DNA of 6,275 bases from Acidimicrobiaceae bacterium (GTDB lineage Bacteria > Actinomycetota > Acidimicrobiia > Acidimicrobiales > UBA10347): contig DNHM01000332.1 in assembly GCA_003485885.1 (NCBI GenBank), forward strand, positions 1-6,275, given 5' to 3'. The notes beneath the pieces were generated by a model. It worked only from the letters and a program-made list of their open reading frames with translations, ran no database searches and was not told the DNA's origin. The translations under genes were made by a program, and so were the position numbers. Of this stretch, positions 1 through 6,048 are shown piece by piece. Numbering within the stretch: the stretch's first letter is position 1; every line of letters starts with the position of its first letter.

Positions 1-52
1 GCCTGCTCCGGCAGCGCCTGCTCCCGTGGAGCCTGCTCCGGCAGCGCCTGCT
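1..52 (+). repeat. 22-bp direct repeat, 30-bp period, in the IF-2 linker
   Basis: Bases 1-22 (GCCTGCTCCGGCAGCGCCTG plus CT) recur exactly at 31-52. The 30-bp period is ten codons, so the reading frame is kept and the repeat adds Ala/Pro-rich units to the IF-2 linker. The left boundary is cut by the window edge, so more copies may lie upstream. Exact identity suggests a recent slippage or unequal-crossover duplication (inference). Confidence 0.8.
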
Positions 53-2491
53 GCGGCAGCCCCCACCGCGGCAACACCGCCACCGGCTGCTCCGCCTGCT
101 GTGCCAACCGCACCCGCAGCCCCTGTGCCGACCAGCCCGCCTCCGGGTGGGGCGCCTCCAAAGCGTGTCGTCACATCGAGTGGCTCTAGTGGCCCATCTC
201 GACCTCCGGCTGCAGCTCCGCCACCAGCGAAGCCCGCTGCGCCCGCCGCTGAGGCCAAGCCCGCAGCTCCTGGTGGCGAGTCTAAGCCAGGCCCTAAGGG
301 CAAGGACGCAGGACCTCGCCGTCCTGACCCATCAAGCGTGCCTCGCTCGGCGTCTGGTAAGCCCATTCCACCTCCGCCAGGTCCACCAAAGAGTGTATCT
401 GGCAAGCCCATCCCGCCACCTCCCGGTCTCGGTGGACGTGGCCCCGCTCCTGCAAGCCGTCCTGGAGGCCGCCCTGGTGGCTTCTCCCGCCCTGGTGGCG
501 GCGGAGGCGGTGCTCCTCGCCCTGGTGGCGGCGGAGCCCCTGCTCCTGGTGGCGGTCCCCCACGTCCAGGTGGCGGTCGTCCCGGCGGTCCCGGTGGCCG
601 CGGTAACAACCGTCGCCCACCACGTCGTCGCAGTCGTCGTCGTCGTCGTTCACTCGAGGAATTGCGTCCTGTAGACGTCCCGACGTACACCCCTGAGGGT
701 GCGCCGGTTCCGTCTGGCACGATCATGATCGAGCGCAACGGAAGCGCGCAAGAGGTCGGTCCAAAGCTTGACCGCACCGGTGCCGATATTGTTCGTTTCC
801 TGCTGCAAAGCGGCGAAATGGTCATGGCCACACAGACGCTGACCGATGAGCAGGTCCTTGGATTTGCTGAGTCGATTGGCGCCGATGTCCGCCTTGTCGA
901 TCCAGGCGAAGAGCGCGAAGAAGAAATGCGCGACATGCTCGACGTCGACGATCTCGATGAACGAGATGGTGTAACACGCCCGCCGGTCATCACAATCATG
1001 GGCCACGTCGACCACGGCAAGACCAAACTGCTCGACACCATTCGTAATGCAAACGTCGTCGCTGGTGAAGCCGGTGGCATCACCCAGCACATCGGCGCTT
1101 ATATGGTCGAACGCGATAGTGGCGCACTTACGTTCATCGATACACCTGGTCACGCTGCGTTTACCGCAATTCGTGCCCGAGGTGCCGAAGCCACTGACAT
1201 CGTTGTCCTGGTGGTTGCCGCCGACGATGGTGTTATGCCTCAGACGATCGAAGCAATCAACCACGCCAAAGCCGCAGACGTGCCGATCATTGTTGCTATC
1301 AACAAGATGGACCGCGAAGCAGCCAACCCCGACCGGGTAATGAACGGTCTCTCCGAGCAGGGTCTTGTCCCTGAGGAGTGGGGCGGCGACACGGTAATGG
1401 TCAAGATTTCTGCATTGCAGAACGACAACATCGATGCCTTGCTCGACGCCATTCAATTGGTTGCCGAGGTCGAAGAGCTCACCGCTCCCGCTACCGGCCG
1501 TGCTGCTGGTGTCGTGCTTGAGTCCAACATCGAAGTTGGTAAGGGTCCCGTTGCGACCATCCTGGTGCAACAGGGTCAGGTCGAAGTCGGACAGCCACTT
1601 GTGGCTGGCGGCACATGGGGCCGTGTGCGTGCCTTGATCAATGATCGTGGTGAGCGCATCAAGATTGCTGGCCCATCAATGCCTGTGCAGGTACTTGGTC
1701 TCAGCGATGTTCCCCGAGCCGGCGATGAGTTCGTTATTGCTCAGGACGAAAAGACTGCAGGCAAGGTCGCCGACACTCGGGCGCATTACCGCCGAGTTGC
1801 CAGCATTGCCCGTGAAGGCGCTGGTGGCGCTAGTGGTGCAAAGCTCGAGGATCTGTTCAGCGATGTTCAGATCGGCGAAGCTGCCAAGCTCGAACTCATC
1901 ATCCGTGCCGATACTCATGGTTCGCTTGAAGCACTGGCCGACAGCCTGGCCGGTCTCGAACGACCCGAGGTCAAGATCAACTTCCTGCACAAGGCCGTTG
2001 GTCCACCAGCCGAAAGCGACGTCACACTGGCCCAAGCTGCTGGTGCAACGATTATTGCCTTCAACACCCGACCTGATCGTGGTGTGCGAGCGATTGCAGA
2101 TCAAGAGGGTGTCGAGATTCGCACCTACGAGATCATCTACAAGGTCATCGAGGACATCGAAGCAGCCGTCATTGGCATGCTCGAGCCCGAGTTCAAAGAA
2201 GTTGTCACTGGCGAAGCCGAAGTACGCGAGGTCTTCAAGACCAAGTCTGCTGGCAACGTTGCCGGTTGTTTGGTCCAAAGCGGCGTAATCACACGCAACG
2301 ACAAGGTCCGCTTCTTGCGCAACGGCACCGTCATCTGGCATGGCACCCTGACATCGCTCAAGCGGTTCACCGACGATGTCACCGAAGTCCGCGCCGGGTT
2401 CGAATGTGGTGTGGGTCTCAGCGACTTCCAAGAGCTGATCCCAGGCGATATCATCGAAACCTACGAAGACGTCGAGGTTCCTCGTACCTAA
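2..2491 (+). CDS. infB: translation initiation factor IF-2 (5' end outside window)
   Basis: IF-2 is the GTPase that brings fMet-tRNA to the 30S P site and promotes 50S joining. The frame is open to the left edge, so the GTG at 26 is probably internal and the start plus the first N-terminal subdomain lie upstream. Counting from that GTG: residues 1-200 are an Ala/Pro then Pro/Gly-rich linker ending in an Arg-rich patch (RRRRR at 204-208), probably disordered. Residues ~210-300 look like the second N-terminal subdomain. The G domain is complete: G1 GHVDHGKT 326-333, G2 with T353, G3 DTPGH 372-376, G4 NKMD 426-429, G5 SAL 462-464. Domain II spans ~497-575, domain III contains RADTHGS near 627, and the C domain spans ~729-817. 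No key GTPase residue is missing. Long linkers of this kind are usual in actinobacterial IF-2. The stop is TAA, 7 nt before ylxP. Confidence 0.97.
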   Translation, partial: PAPAAPAPVEPAPAAPAAAAPTAATPPPAAPPAVPTAPAAPVPTSPPPGGAPPKRVVTSSGSSGPSRPPAAAPPPAKPAAPAAEAKPAAPGGESKPGPKGKDAGPRRPDPSSVPRSASGKPIPPPPGPPKSVSGKPIPPPPGLGGRGPAPASRPGGRPGGFSRPGGGGGGAPRPGGGGAPAPGGGPPRPGGGRPGGPGGRGNNRRPPRRRSRRRRRSLEELRPVDVPTYTPEGAPVPSGTIMIERNGSAQEVGPKLDRTGADIVRFLLQSGEMVMATQTLTDEQVLGFAESIGADVRLVDPGEEREEEMRDMLDVDDLDERDGVTRPPVITIMGHVDHGKTKLLDTIRNANVVAGEAGGITQHIGAYMVERDSGALTFIDTPGHAAFTAIRARGAEATDIVVLVVAADDGVMPQTIEAINHAKAADVPIIVAINKMDREAANPDRVMNGLSEQGLVPEEWGGDTVMVKISALQNDNIDALLDAIQLVAEVEELTAPATGRAAGVVLESNIEVGKGPVATILVQQGQVEVGQPLVAGGTWGRVRALINDRGERIKIAGPSMPVQVLGLSDVPRAGDEFVIAQDEKTAGKVADTRAHYRRVASIAREGAGGASGAKLEDLFSDVQIGEAAKLELIIRADTHGSLEALADSLAGLERPEVKINFLHKAVGPPAESDVTLAQAAGATIIAFNTRPDRGVRAIADQEGVEIRTYEIIYKVIEDIEAAVIGMLEPEFKEVVTGEAEVREVFKTKSAGNVAGCLVQSGVITRNDKVRFLRNGTVIWHGTLTSLKRFTDDVTEVRAGFECGVGLSDFQELIPGDIIETYEDVEVPRT
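353..427 (+). repeat. [10 protein letters not shown] peptide repeat in IF-2, 45-bp period
   Basis: The ten-residue unit [10 protein letters not shown] is encoded at 353-382 and again at 398-427, a spacing of 15 codons. The two copies are identical as protein but differ at several synonymous third positions. They are therefore older than the exact repeats at 1-52 and 488-536, and the peptide may be under some selection. A role as a proline-rich linker or binding segment is only inferred. Confidence 0.7.
488..536 (+). repeat. 19-bp direct repeat, 30-bp period, Gly-rich part of IF-2
   Basis: CGCCCTGGTGGCGGCGGAG occurs at 488-506 and again at 518-536. The period of ten codons is the same as in the repeat at 1-52. 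It encodes RPGGGG-type units of the flexible linker just before the Arg-rich patch. Confidence 0.75.
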
Positions 2492-2498
2492 CTCGGCA

Positions 2499-2792
2499 AT
2501 GTATGTTCTCGCTCTGCAGGTAGATCTGCGGTTTCCGTCGAGTCATTCGTTGAAACAGAAGCGCATGCTGCTCAAGCCCGTCATCGACGGCTTGCGCAGC
2601 CGCTTCGACGCGAGTGTGGCCGAGGTCGCTCACCATGACACATGGCAACGATGTGAGCTTGGTATCGCCTTGGTAAGTGGCCACGTGTCGATGGTCGAGA
2701 AACTCGCCGACCAGGTAGAACGTTTCATTTGGGAGGCGGTCGATACCGAAGTCGTCCAGATCAACCGGCATTGGCTGGAGATCGACCGGTAG
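2499..2792 (+). CDS. ylxP: DUF503 family protein, YlxP-like
   Basis: This 97-aa protein belongs to the DUF503/YlxP family of small proteins usually encoded between infB and rbfA. Its biochemical role is not firmly established; the conserved position suggests a job in ribosome assembly or initiation. Family hallmarks are the N-terminal strand VLALQVDL (3-10), SLKQKR at 17-22, and the block VAEVAHHDTWQR at 40-51, where relatives have similar VAEVGHQD-type sequences. The length is normal and the product looks cytosolic. The ATG at 2499 is chosen because homologues begin just before this strand. It lies 7 nt after the infB stop and has no Shine-Dalgarno, so translational coupling to infB is likely. 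The stop is TAG at 2790-2792. Confidence 0.9.
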   Translation: MYVLALQVDLRFPSSHSLKQKRMLLKPVIDGLRSRFDASVAEVAHHDTWQRCELGIALVSGHVSMVEKLADQVERFIWEAVDTEVVQINRHWLEIDR

Positions 2793-2833
2793 TTTGCTGC
2801 TCCAATCGATCGTCCAGTCACAGCGCCATCGTC

Positions 2834-2839
2834 TACTGT
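2834..2839 (+). promoter_or_regulatory. possible -10 box for the DUF2510 gene
   Basis: TACTGT fits the actinobacterial TANNNT -10 pattern and lies in the 86-nt gap after ylxP. Transcription would begin near 2846, giving a leader of about 33 nt that contains the GGAGG at 2869. I see no convincing -35 element, so the call rests on a short, common pattern plus position. Confidence 0.25.
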
Positions 2840-2868
2840 GAGCTGAGTCGCGGATACTGGCGACAGTT

Positions 2869-2873
2869 GGAGG
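2869..2873 (+). promoter_or_regulatory. Shine-Dalgarno site fixing the GTG start at 2879
   Basis: GGAGG ends 5 nt before GTG 2879. The frame is also open upstream to a TTG at 2729 inside ylxP, but that start would add 50 residues with no membrane or domain signal. The strong site together with the DUF2510 motif beginning a few residues later decides the start. It is the clearest Shine-Dalgarno among the genes of this window. Confidence 0.7.
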
Positions 2874-2878
2874 CGACC

Positions 2879-3499
2879 GTGGCAGAACCGGGTTGGTACA
2901 ACGCAGCAGGTGACCCTGCCAGTACCCGGCGGTATTGGGATGGCAACCAATGGATTGGTGATCCGGTGTTCGAACCACCACCAGACCCAGTGTCGGCTCC
3001 GCCGCCACCGCACGGCGGGTACACCTATGGGGGTGGGCCGGTCGTTGCGCCGGTGCGGTTTTCAGCGGCGCTCAAGACGGTAGCAATCGTTGTCTCAGTG
3101 CTGAAGGCCATCCCCCTCGTCCTTGCGCTGATCGCAGCTATCTTCCTGGCGGCAGCTTCTCGCAGTATCGATGATGATTTCGGTGAGTTGGGGTTCGGAC
3201 TCGACGGACTCGTTGGCGCAGCCATCGCCGTGATCGTCTTCTTTGTGGCGTTTGGTGCTCTGCTGGTGGGTTTCCAGTTTGTGGGAGCGCTCAAAGAACG
3301 CCCGCTTATGGTGTTCATACCGGCGTTGATTATGTCGCTCATCGATGTGCTGCTCACGATCGGCTCCTGGTCGGCATGGAACCAGGCTCGCAACTCGGTC
3401 TTTGAGAACGAGTCGCCCGGTGGTGCTTTCATGATGACGGCAGTTGCGGCTGCGCAGATCTACATCGCGGTGCAAGCCATTCGTGCCAACGGTCAATGA
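2879..3499 (+). CDS. DUF2510 domain membrane protein, four predicted helices
   Basis: This is a 206-aa protein of unknown function. Residues 4-25 (PGWYNAAGDP...RRYWDGNQW) match the short DUF2510 motif, which is found mainly in Actinobacteria, usually at the end of membrane or secreted proteins. A Pro-rich linker (~33-58) follows. Four hydrophobic segments, likely membrane helices, lie at ~67-93, 111-137, 142-164 and 183-202, with an acidic loop (SRSIDDDFGE) between the first two. There is no signal peptide, so the DUF2510 end is probably cytoplasmic (inference). It sits between ylxP and rbfA, where a membrane protein is not part of the usual operon. It has its own Shine-Dalgarno and possibly its own promoter. 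I cannot name a substrate or partner. The gene call is firm; the function is open. Confidence 0.85.
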   Translation: MAEPGWYNAAGDPASTRRYWDGNQWIGDPVFEPPPDPVSAPPPPHGGYTYGGGPVVAPVRFSAALKTVAIVVSVLKAIPLVLALIAAIFLAAASRSIDDDFGELGFGLDGLVGAAIAVIVFFVAFGALLVGFQFVGALKERPLMVFIPALIMSLIDVLLTIGSWSAWNQARNSVFENESPGGAFMMTAVAAAQIYIAVQAIRANGQ

Positions 3500-3540
3500 A
3501 GCCGAGGCAACGGCGCAACATGCCATGGGAGGACAGCTCA

Positions 3541-3568
3541 CGATGTTGTTCTCCGATAACCAACATCG
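3541..3568 (+). promoter_or_regulatory. perfect 8-bp inverted repeat upstream of rbfA
   Basis: CGATGTTG (3541-3548) is exactly complementary in reverse to CAACATCG (3561-3568) across a 12-nt spacer. As RNA, two more pairs (TT 3549-3550 with AA 3558-3559, bulging C3560) would leave a 7-nt loop. No U-tract follows, so it is not a standard intrinsic terminator. It could be an operator-like site or an RNA hairpin; it would bury the ATG at 3543 of the small ORF listed separately. Confidence 0.45.
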
Positions 3569-3614
3569 CACCGTGATGGACCGGATTGCATCGACAGTCG
3601 TCATCAAGAAGTAG
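3543..3614 (+). CDS. possible small ORF, 23 aa
   Basis: The frame ATG TTG TTC ... AAG AAG TAG encodes 23 residues starting MLFSDNQHRT and ending VVIKK. A GGGAGGA Shine-Dalgarno at 3527-3533 lies 9 nt before the ATG, better than the one before rbfA. Third codon positions are mostly G or C, as in the real genes nearby. The frame is open further upstream, to ATG 3525 and GTG 3483. I do not recognise the peptide. It could be a leader peptide for rbfA, a remnant of a longer gene, or chance; the overlapping hairpin at 3541-3568 would compete with its translation. Confidence 0.25.
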   Translation: MLFSDNQHRTVMDRIASTVVIKK

Positions 3615-3633
3615 GCGTCAACGCTGCGGCCGG

Positions 3634-3639
3634 TACCGT
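3634..3639 (+). promoter_or_regulatory. probable -10 box, leaderless rbfA start
   Basis: TACCGT (TANNNT) ends 6 nt before the GTG at 3646, so transcription would start at about the first base of that GTG. rbfA lacks a Shine-Dalgarno here, which fits a leaderless mRNA of the kind common in Actinobacteria. The box lies in an 8-mer, CCGGTACC (3630-3637), repeated before the methyltransferase gene (4996-5003). No clear -35 is seen. Confidence 0.4.
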
Positions 3640-3645
3640 GGCGGC

Positions 3646-4065
3646 GTGAGTCGACGAAACCAACGTGGAAGCCGGGGCTTTGCCCGGACCGATCGCCTGG
3701 GCTCGTCCCTGCGCGAAATTATCGGCGAGGAACTACGACGTATCGATGACGATTACGTCGCCTATGTGACCGTCACCGATGTCGAGGTCGACAATGAGTT
3801 GACGCGAGCCCGGGTCTACTTCTCGACGCTGAATCTCGAAGAGGAAGATCTCGAAGGTCTGTATACCCACATGGGTCGGCTCCGAAAGGCCATCGCTCGC
3901 CAAGGCAATATGCGCAGGGTGCCCGACTTGGAGTTTCTGATCGACCCCGGCTTGCGCTCAGGAACCCGGGTCGGAGAGATCCTCCAGACCATGGAGGCCG
4001 AGGGCGATCGCGCCTATGCGCCATCACCCGAAGCCCTACCCACAGAAGATTCAGAAGAAGAGTAA
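3646..4065 (+). CDS. rbfA: 30S ribosome-binding factor A
   Basis: RbfA is a small KH-like protein that binds the immature 30S subunit near the 5' end of 16S rRNA and is released late in maturation. From GTG 3646 the product is 139 aa, close to the family norm. Characteristic parts are the first helix (RTDRLGSSLREIIGEEL, 14-30), the strand VTVTDVEVDNELTRARVYFS (41-60), a helix with GRLRKAIA (77-84), and MRRVPDLEFLIDP (89-101). Residues 2-12 are basic and the tail from ~126 is acidic (EDSEEE), presumably flexible. GTG 3646 is preferred over the in-frame TTG 3586 because relatives start shortly before the first helix and the -10 box at 3634 fits a leaderless start. The start remains the less certain part. 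The stop is TAA, 9 nt before truB. Confidence 0.93.
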   Translation: MSRRNQRGSRGFARTDRLGSSLREIIGEELRRIDDDYVAYVTVTDVEVDNELTRARVYFSTLNLEEEDLEGLYTHMGRLRKAIARQGNMRRVPDLEFLIDPGLRSGTRVGEILQTMEAEGDRAYAPSPEALPTEDSEEE

Positions 4066-4074
4066 GTACGCGCC

Positions 4075-4992
4075 ATGGCAAGAAAAGGCGGCCATGAGGG
4101 TCCCAACGGGTTCGTGGTGGTCGACAAGGAAGCCGAGTGGACCAGCCACGACGTTGTCGCCAAGGCTCGTGGTGTCTTCGGCACCCGCAAGATCGGTCAC
4201 AGCGGCACGTTAGATCCAGGTGCAACCGGTGTCCTCGTGTTGGGCGTCGGCCGCGGTACCCGGTTGCTTCGTTTCATTACGGAGCTCGAAAAGACCTACG
4301 TAGCCGAAGCGGTGCTTGGCGTTGAGACCGATTCGCTCGATGCCGATGGCGAGGTCACGGTGCGCCATGACATGTCGGACATAACGATCGAAGATGTGAT
4401 CCGGGTTGCGCCCCAATTCGTTGGCGATATCGAACAGATCCCGCCGATGGTCTCTGCCATCAAGATCGACGGGAAACGGCTGCATCAGCTTGCTCGTGAA
4501 GGCAAGACGGTCGAGCGTAAACCTCGGCCGGTCACGGTGCACGAAATCTCGGTCGATCCAGCCTTTTTGCCGACGGAACCTGGCGAGCCACACGTCTTTA
4601 AGTTCACGACCCGCTGTGGATCTGGCACCTACATTCGAACCATCGCCGCCGATATCGGTGCTGCGTTGGGTGGGGGAGCACACCTGCGATCCCTACGACG
4701 CACCGCGATTGGCCGTCATGTCGAAGCCAACGCTGCGGTCCTTGAAAAGTCCACGATCATCTCACTGGCCGAGGGGCTTGCCGATTATCCATCGGTGTCG
4801 CTCGATGACGAAACCGTCGCCCGGGTCCGGAACGGCCAACGGCTTTCTGAAGATGTCCTGACGGGTGCAGGACCATGGGTGCTGCTCGACTCACAGTGCG
4901 CCGTGGTTGCTGTGCATGAACGAGTGGAAGGCGGCAAGATCAAGCCAGCCGTCGTGATCCCCGCAGCGCCTTCCGAAGAATCAGCGAGCTGA
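4075..4992 (+). CDS. truB: tRNA pseudouridine(55) synthase TruB
   Basis: TruB isomerises U55 in the T-loop of tRNAs in the cytosol and also aids tRNA folding. The product is 305 aa, normal for the family. Motif II HSGTLDPGATGVLVL carries the catalytic aspartate D47. EKTY supplies the conserved Y75, followed by LGVETDSLDADGEV. PPMVSAIKIDGKRLHQLA (123-140) has V in place of the Tyr/Phe common elsewhere, as is typical of actinobacterial TruB. CGSGTYIRTIAADIG (181-195) contains the conserved arginine R188, and AHLRSLRRTAIG (202-213) follows. The C-terminal part (~240-290) is the small TruB C-terminal/PUA-like domain, and the tail is Ala/Ser/Glu-rich. ATG 4075 lies 9 nt after the rbfA stop with only a purine-rich stretch (AGAAGAAGAG) as ribosome-binding signal, so it is probably translated from the rbfA transcript. 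I see no broken or missing element. Confidence 0.96.
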   Translation: MARKGGHEGPNGFVVVDKEAEWTSHDVVAKARGVFGTRKIGHSGTLDPGATGVLVLGVGRGTRLLRFITELEKTYVAEAVLGVETDSLDADGEVTVRHDMSDITIEDVIRVAPQFVGDIEQIPPMVSAIKIDGKRLHQLAREGKTVERKPRPVTVHEISVDPAFLPTEPGEPHVFKFTTRCGSGTYIRTIAADIGAALGGGAHLRSLRRTAIGRHVEANAAVLEKSTIISLAEGLADYPSVSLDDETVARVRNGQRLSEDVLTGAGPWVLLDSQCAVVAVHERVEGGKIKPAVVIPAAPSEESAS

Positions 4993-4999
4993 CCTCCGG

Positions 5000-5005
5000 T
5001 ACCCT
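5000..5005 (+). promoter_or_regulatory. probable -10 box, leaderless methyltransferase start
   Basis: TACCCT (TANNNT) lies in the 22-nt gap after truB and ends 9 nt before ATG 5015. There is no Shine-Dalgarno in the gap, so a leaderless or near-leaderless transcript is the simplest reading. The preceding CCGG gives the same CCGGTACC 8-mer as before rbfA. No -35 with good spacing is visible. Read-through from truB is also likely. Confidence 0.4.
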
Positions 5006-5014
5006 CGGTGCACA

Positions 5015-5515
5015 ATGGCCTCTTTTGAACAAGTGCGGCGCCGGCCTCAGTCCGAACTTTCTTACCCTCGAGAGCTCGTTGTTGCTTGCGTTCCTATGAG
5101 AAGCAACGTCAACATTTCAGCGATCGCTCGAACCGCAAGTGCATGCGGCGTCCAGAAACTGGTCTTGTGTGGCAACAACAAGCTGATCAGCAAGATTGCT
5201 CGTGACGGTGCAGACGAACTGGAAATAGTCGTTCGCCGAACGTTGCTGCCGGCGCTCAAGAAGTTCAAAGACGACGGCTACCGCGTGGTCGGTGTCGAAC
5301 AGGCCACAAACTCGCAGAACATCCACAGCTACGCATTCGAAGAACGGACCTTGCTGGTCGTGGGCAACGAGCGGCTGGGTATCGCTCCTGAGATTCTGGC
5401 GGCATTGGACGACGTGGTTGAGATCCCCGTGTATGGCCTGCCGTATAGCTTCAACGCGGCCACGGCCACCTCGATGGCCATCTATGAATATTGCCGTCAG
5501 TACGCTGTCTACTAG
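5015..5515 (+). CDS. SpoU/TrmH-type RNA 2'-O-methyltransferase (SPOUT)
   Basis: This compact 166-aa SPOUT enzyme would transfer a methyl group from S-adenosylmethionine to a ribose 2'-OH of tRNA or rRNA. Motif 1 is [14 protein letters not shown] (33-46), with N33 and the probable catalytic R39. Motif 2 is [11 protein letters not shown] (113-123) with E119. Motif 3 is [20 protein letters not shown] (136-155) with N147, and would form the knotted AdoMet-binding loop; the common SLNV is SFNA here. There is no N-terminal RNA-binding extension beyond ~20 residues, so it resembles the minimal TrmH-like forms. Which nucleotide it modifies cannot be read from the sequence; Gm18 of tRNA is one possibility among several. 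In many Actinobacteria ribF lies between truB and rpsO; here this gene takes that place. ATG 5015 is chosen from the homologue-like start and the -10 box at 5000. Confidence 0.9.
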   Translation: MASFEQVRRRPQSELSYPRELVVACVPMRSNVNISAIARTASACGVQKLVLCGNNKLISKIARDGADELEIVVRRTLLPALKKFKDDGYRVVGVEQATNSQNIHSYAFEERTLLVVGNERLGIAPEILAALDDVVEIPVYGLPYSFNAATATSMAIYEYCRQYAVY

Positions 5516-5602
5516 CAGGTAGTGGTGCCGAGTTATCGAGCCGCTCTCTTGGGTGCGGTCCGGAACGATTCGGCTGCAGGCGTGGAACCGGTATTCCGGC
5601 GT

Positions 5603-5608
5603 TACCCT
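5603..5608 (+). promoter_or_regulatory. possible -10 box of an rpsO promoter
   Basis: TACCCT lies within GTTACCCTCT in the 230-nt gap before rpsO and is identical to the box before the methyltransferase gene. Transcription would start near 5615, leaving a leader of about 130 nt, long enough to hold the hairpins at 5689-5725. No -35 box is recognisable at 16-18 nt. Confidence 0.35.
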
Positions 5609-5688
5609 CTCGTGGTCGGGCAACCGCCTGGCACCTGTTAGGCAATGCTCATCGCTTCGTCACGGTACTTCGCTGTTACATCAGCTCA

Positions 5689-5725
5689 GGACCGAACGGG
5701 CAGCGTGGGCTGGGTCCGAAACCCA
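5689..5725 (+). promoter_or_regulatory. rpsO leader with two mutually exclusive hairpins
   Basis: Hairpin A pairs GGACC (5689-5693) with GGTCC (5713-5717), stacked on CAGC (5701-5704) with GCTG (5709-5712), leaving GAACGGG (5694-5700) as a bulge. Hairpin B pairs TGGGT (5711-5715) with ACCCA (5721-5725) around the loop CCGAA. They share 5711-5717, so only one can form at a time, and B lies just before the purine-rich ribosome-binding region at 5726-5740. S15 is known to repress its own mRNA through structurally unrelated leader RNAs in different phyla; that this is such an element is inferred from position and structure. Confidence 0.4.
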
Positions 5726-5745
5726 AGAAATCGAGAGACAAGACG

Positions 5746-6027
5746 ATGAGCGCAAAAGCTGCAACAAATCTGCCCGCAAAAGCTGCAACGATCGCAAAGC
5801 ACGCACGAGGCGAAGGCGACACCGGTTCGCCCGAGGTCCAAATCGCACTGCTCACTGACCGCATTGTTCATCTGACGGAGCACCTGCAGACCGCCAAGAA
5901 GGATCACCACAGCCGACGCGGCTTGCTGATGCTTGTTGGTCGTCGCCGTCGTCTGCTCGACTACCTTGCTGGCATCGATGTTGAGCGCTACCGCGCAATC
6001 ATTGGTGAACTCGGACTTCGCCGCTAA
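5746..6027 (+). CDS. rpsO: 30S ribosomal protein S15
   Basis: S15 binds the 16S rRNA central domain at the helix 20/21/22 junction early in 30S assembly and forms a bridge to the 50S subunit. The product is 93 aa, against about 89 for most relatives. The hallmark block [17 protein letters not shown] starts at residue 24, and [20 protein letters not shown] carries the RNA-binding His/Ser/Arg residues. The extra four residues come from the N-terminus, which contains AKAAT twice (3-7, 11-15). The frame is open well upstream (to 5491), but ATG 5746 is the only start that gives a normal S15. The ribosome-binding signal is weak (GAGAGA at 5733-5738). It is separated from the methyltransferase gene by 230 nt and probably has its own promoter. 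pnp is the expected next gene, but it is not within the window. Confidence 0.96.
   Translation: MSAKAATNLPAKAATIAKHARGEGDTGSPEVQIALLTDRIVHLTEHLQTAKKDHHSRRGLLMLVGRRRRLLDYLAGIDVERYRAIIGELGLRR
5751..5789 (+). repeat. 15-bp direct repeat inside the rpsO 5' end
   Basis: CGCAAAAGCTGCAAC occurs at 5751-5765 and again at 5775-5789, a 24-bp or eight-codon period. Both copies encode AKAAT in the N-terminal segment of S15. The duplication may account for the slightly long N-terminus. Confidence 0.7.
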
Positions 6028-6048
6028 CAGGTCGAACCAATTACAAAT

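Noticed and set aside
635..649. (CGT)5 microsatellite as a phase-variation tract
   Set aside because: It is a trinucleotide run in frame encoding the Arg patch of IF-2; length changes would not shift the frame, so on/off switching is not expected.
147..674. Second + strand open frame over the IF-2 linker
   Set aside because: Its Val/Ala/Leu-rich translation is the Pro/Gly/Ala repeat region read in another frame; the real frame continues into IF-2.
650..1570. Long minus-strand open frame (306 codons) and other frames inside infB
   Set aside because: It lies opposite the IF-2 GTPase core, and its translation has no recognisable domain. Open antisense frames are expected in GC-rich coding DNA.
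2729..2878. Upstream extension of the DUF2510 gene from TTG 2729
   Set aside because: It would overlap ylxP by 64 nt and add 50 residues with no signal. The Shine-Dalgarno at 2869 and the DUF2510 motif support GTG 2879.
5589..5601. CCGG-TATT-CCGG hairpin as a terminator of the methyltransferase gene
   Set aside because: The stem has only 4 bp and no U-tract follows; the region reads better as part of the rpsO promoter.
5584..5604. GGAAC ... GTTA resembling an ECF sigma factor promoter before rpsO
   Set aside because: The spacer between GGAAC and GTTA is only 12 nt, shorter than the roughly 15-18 nt expected, so the match is probably accidental.
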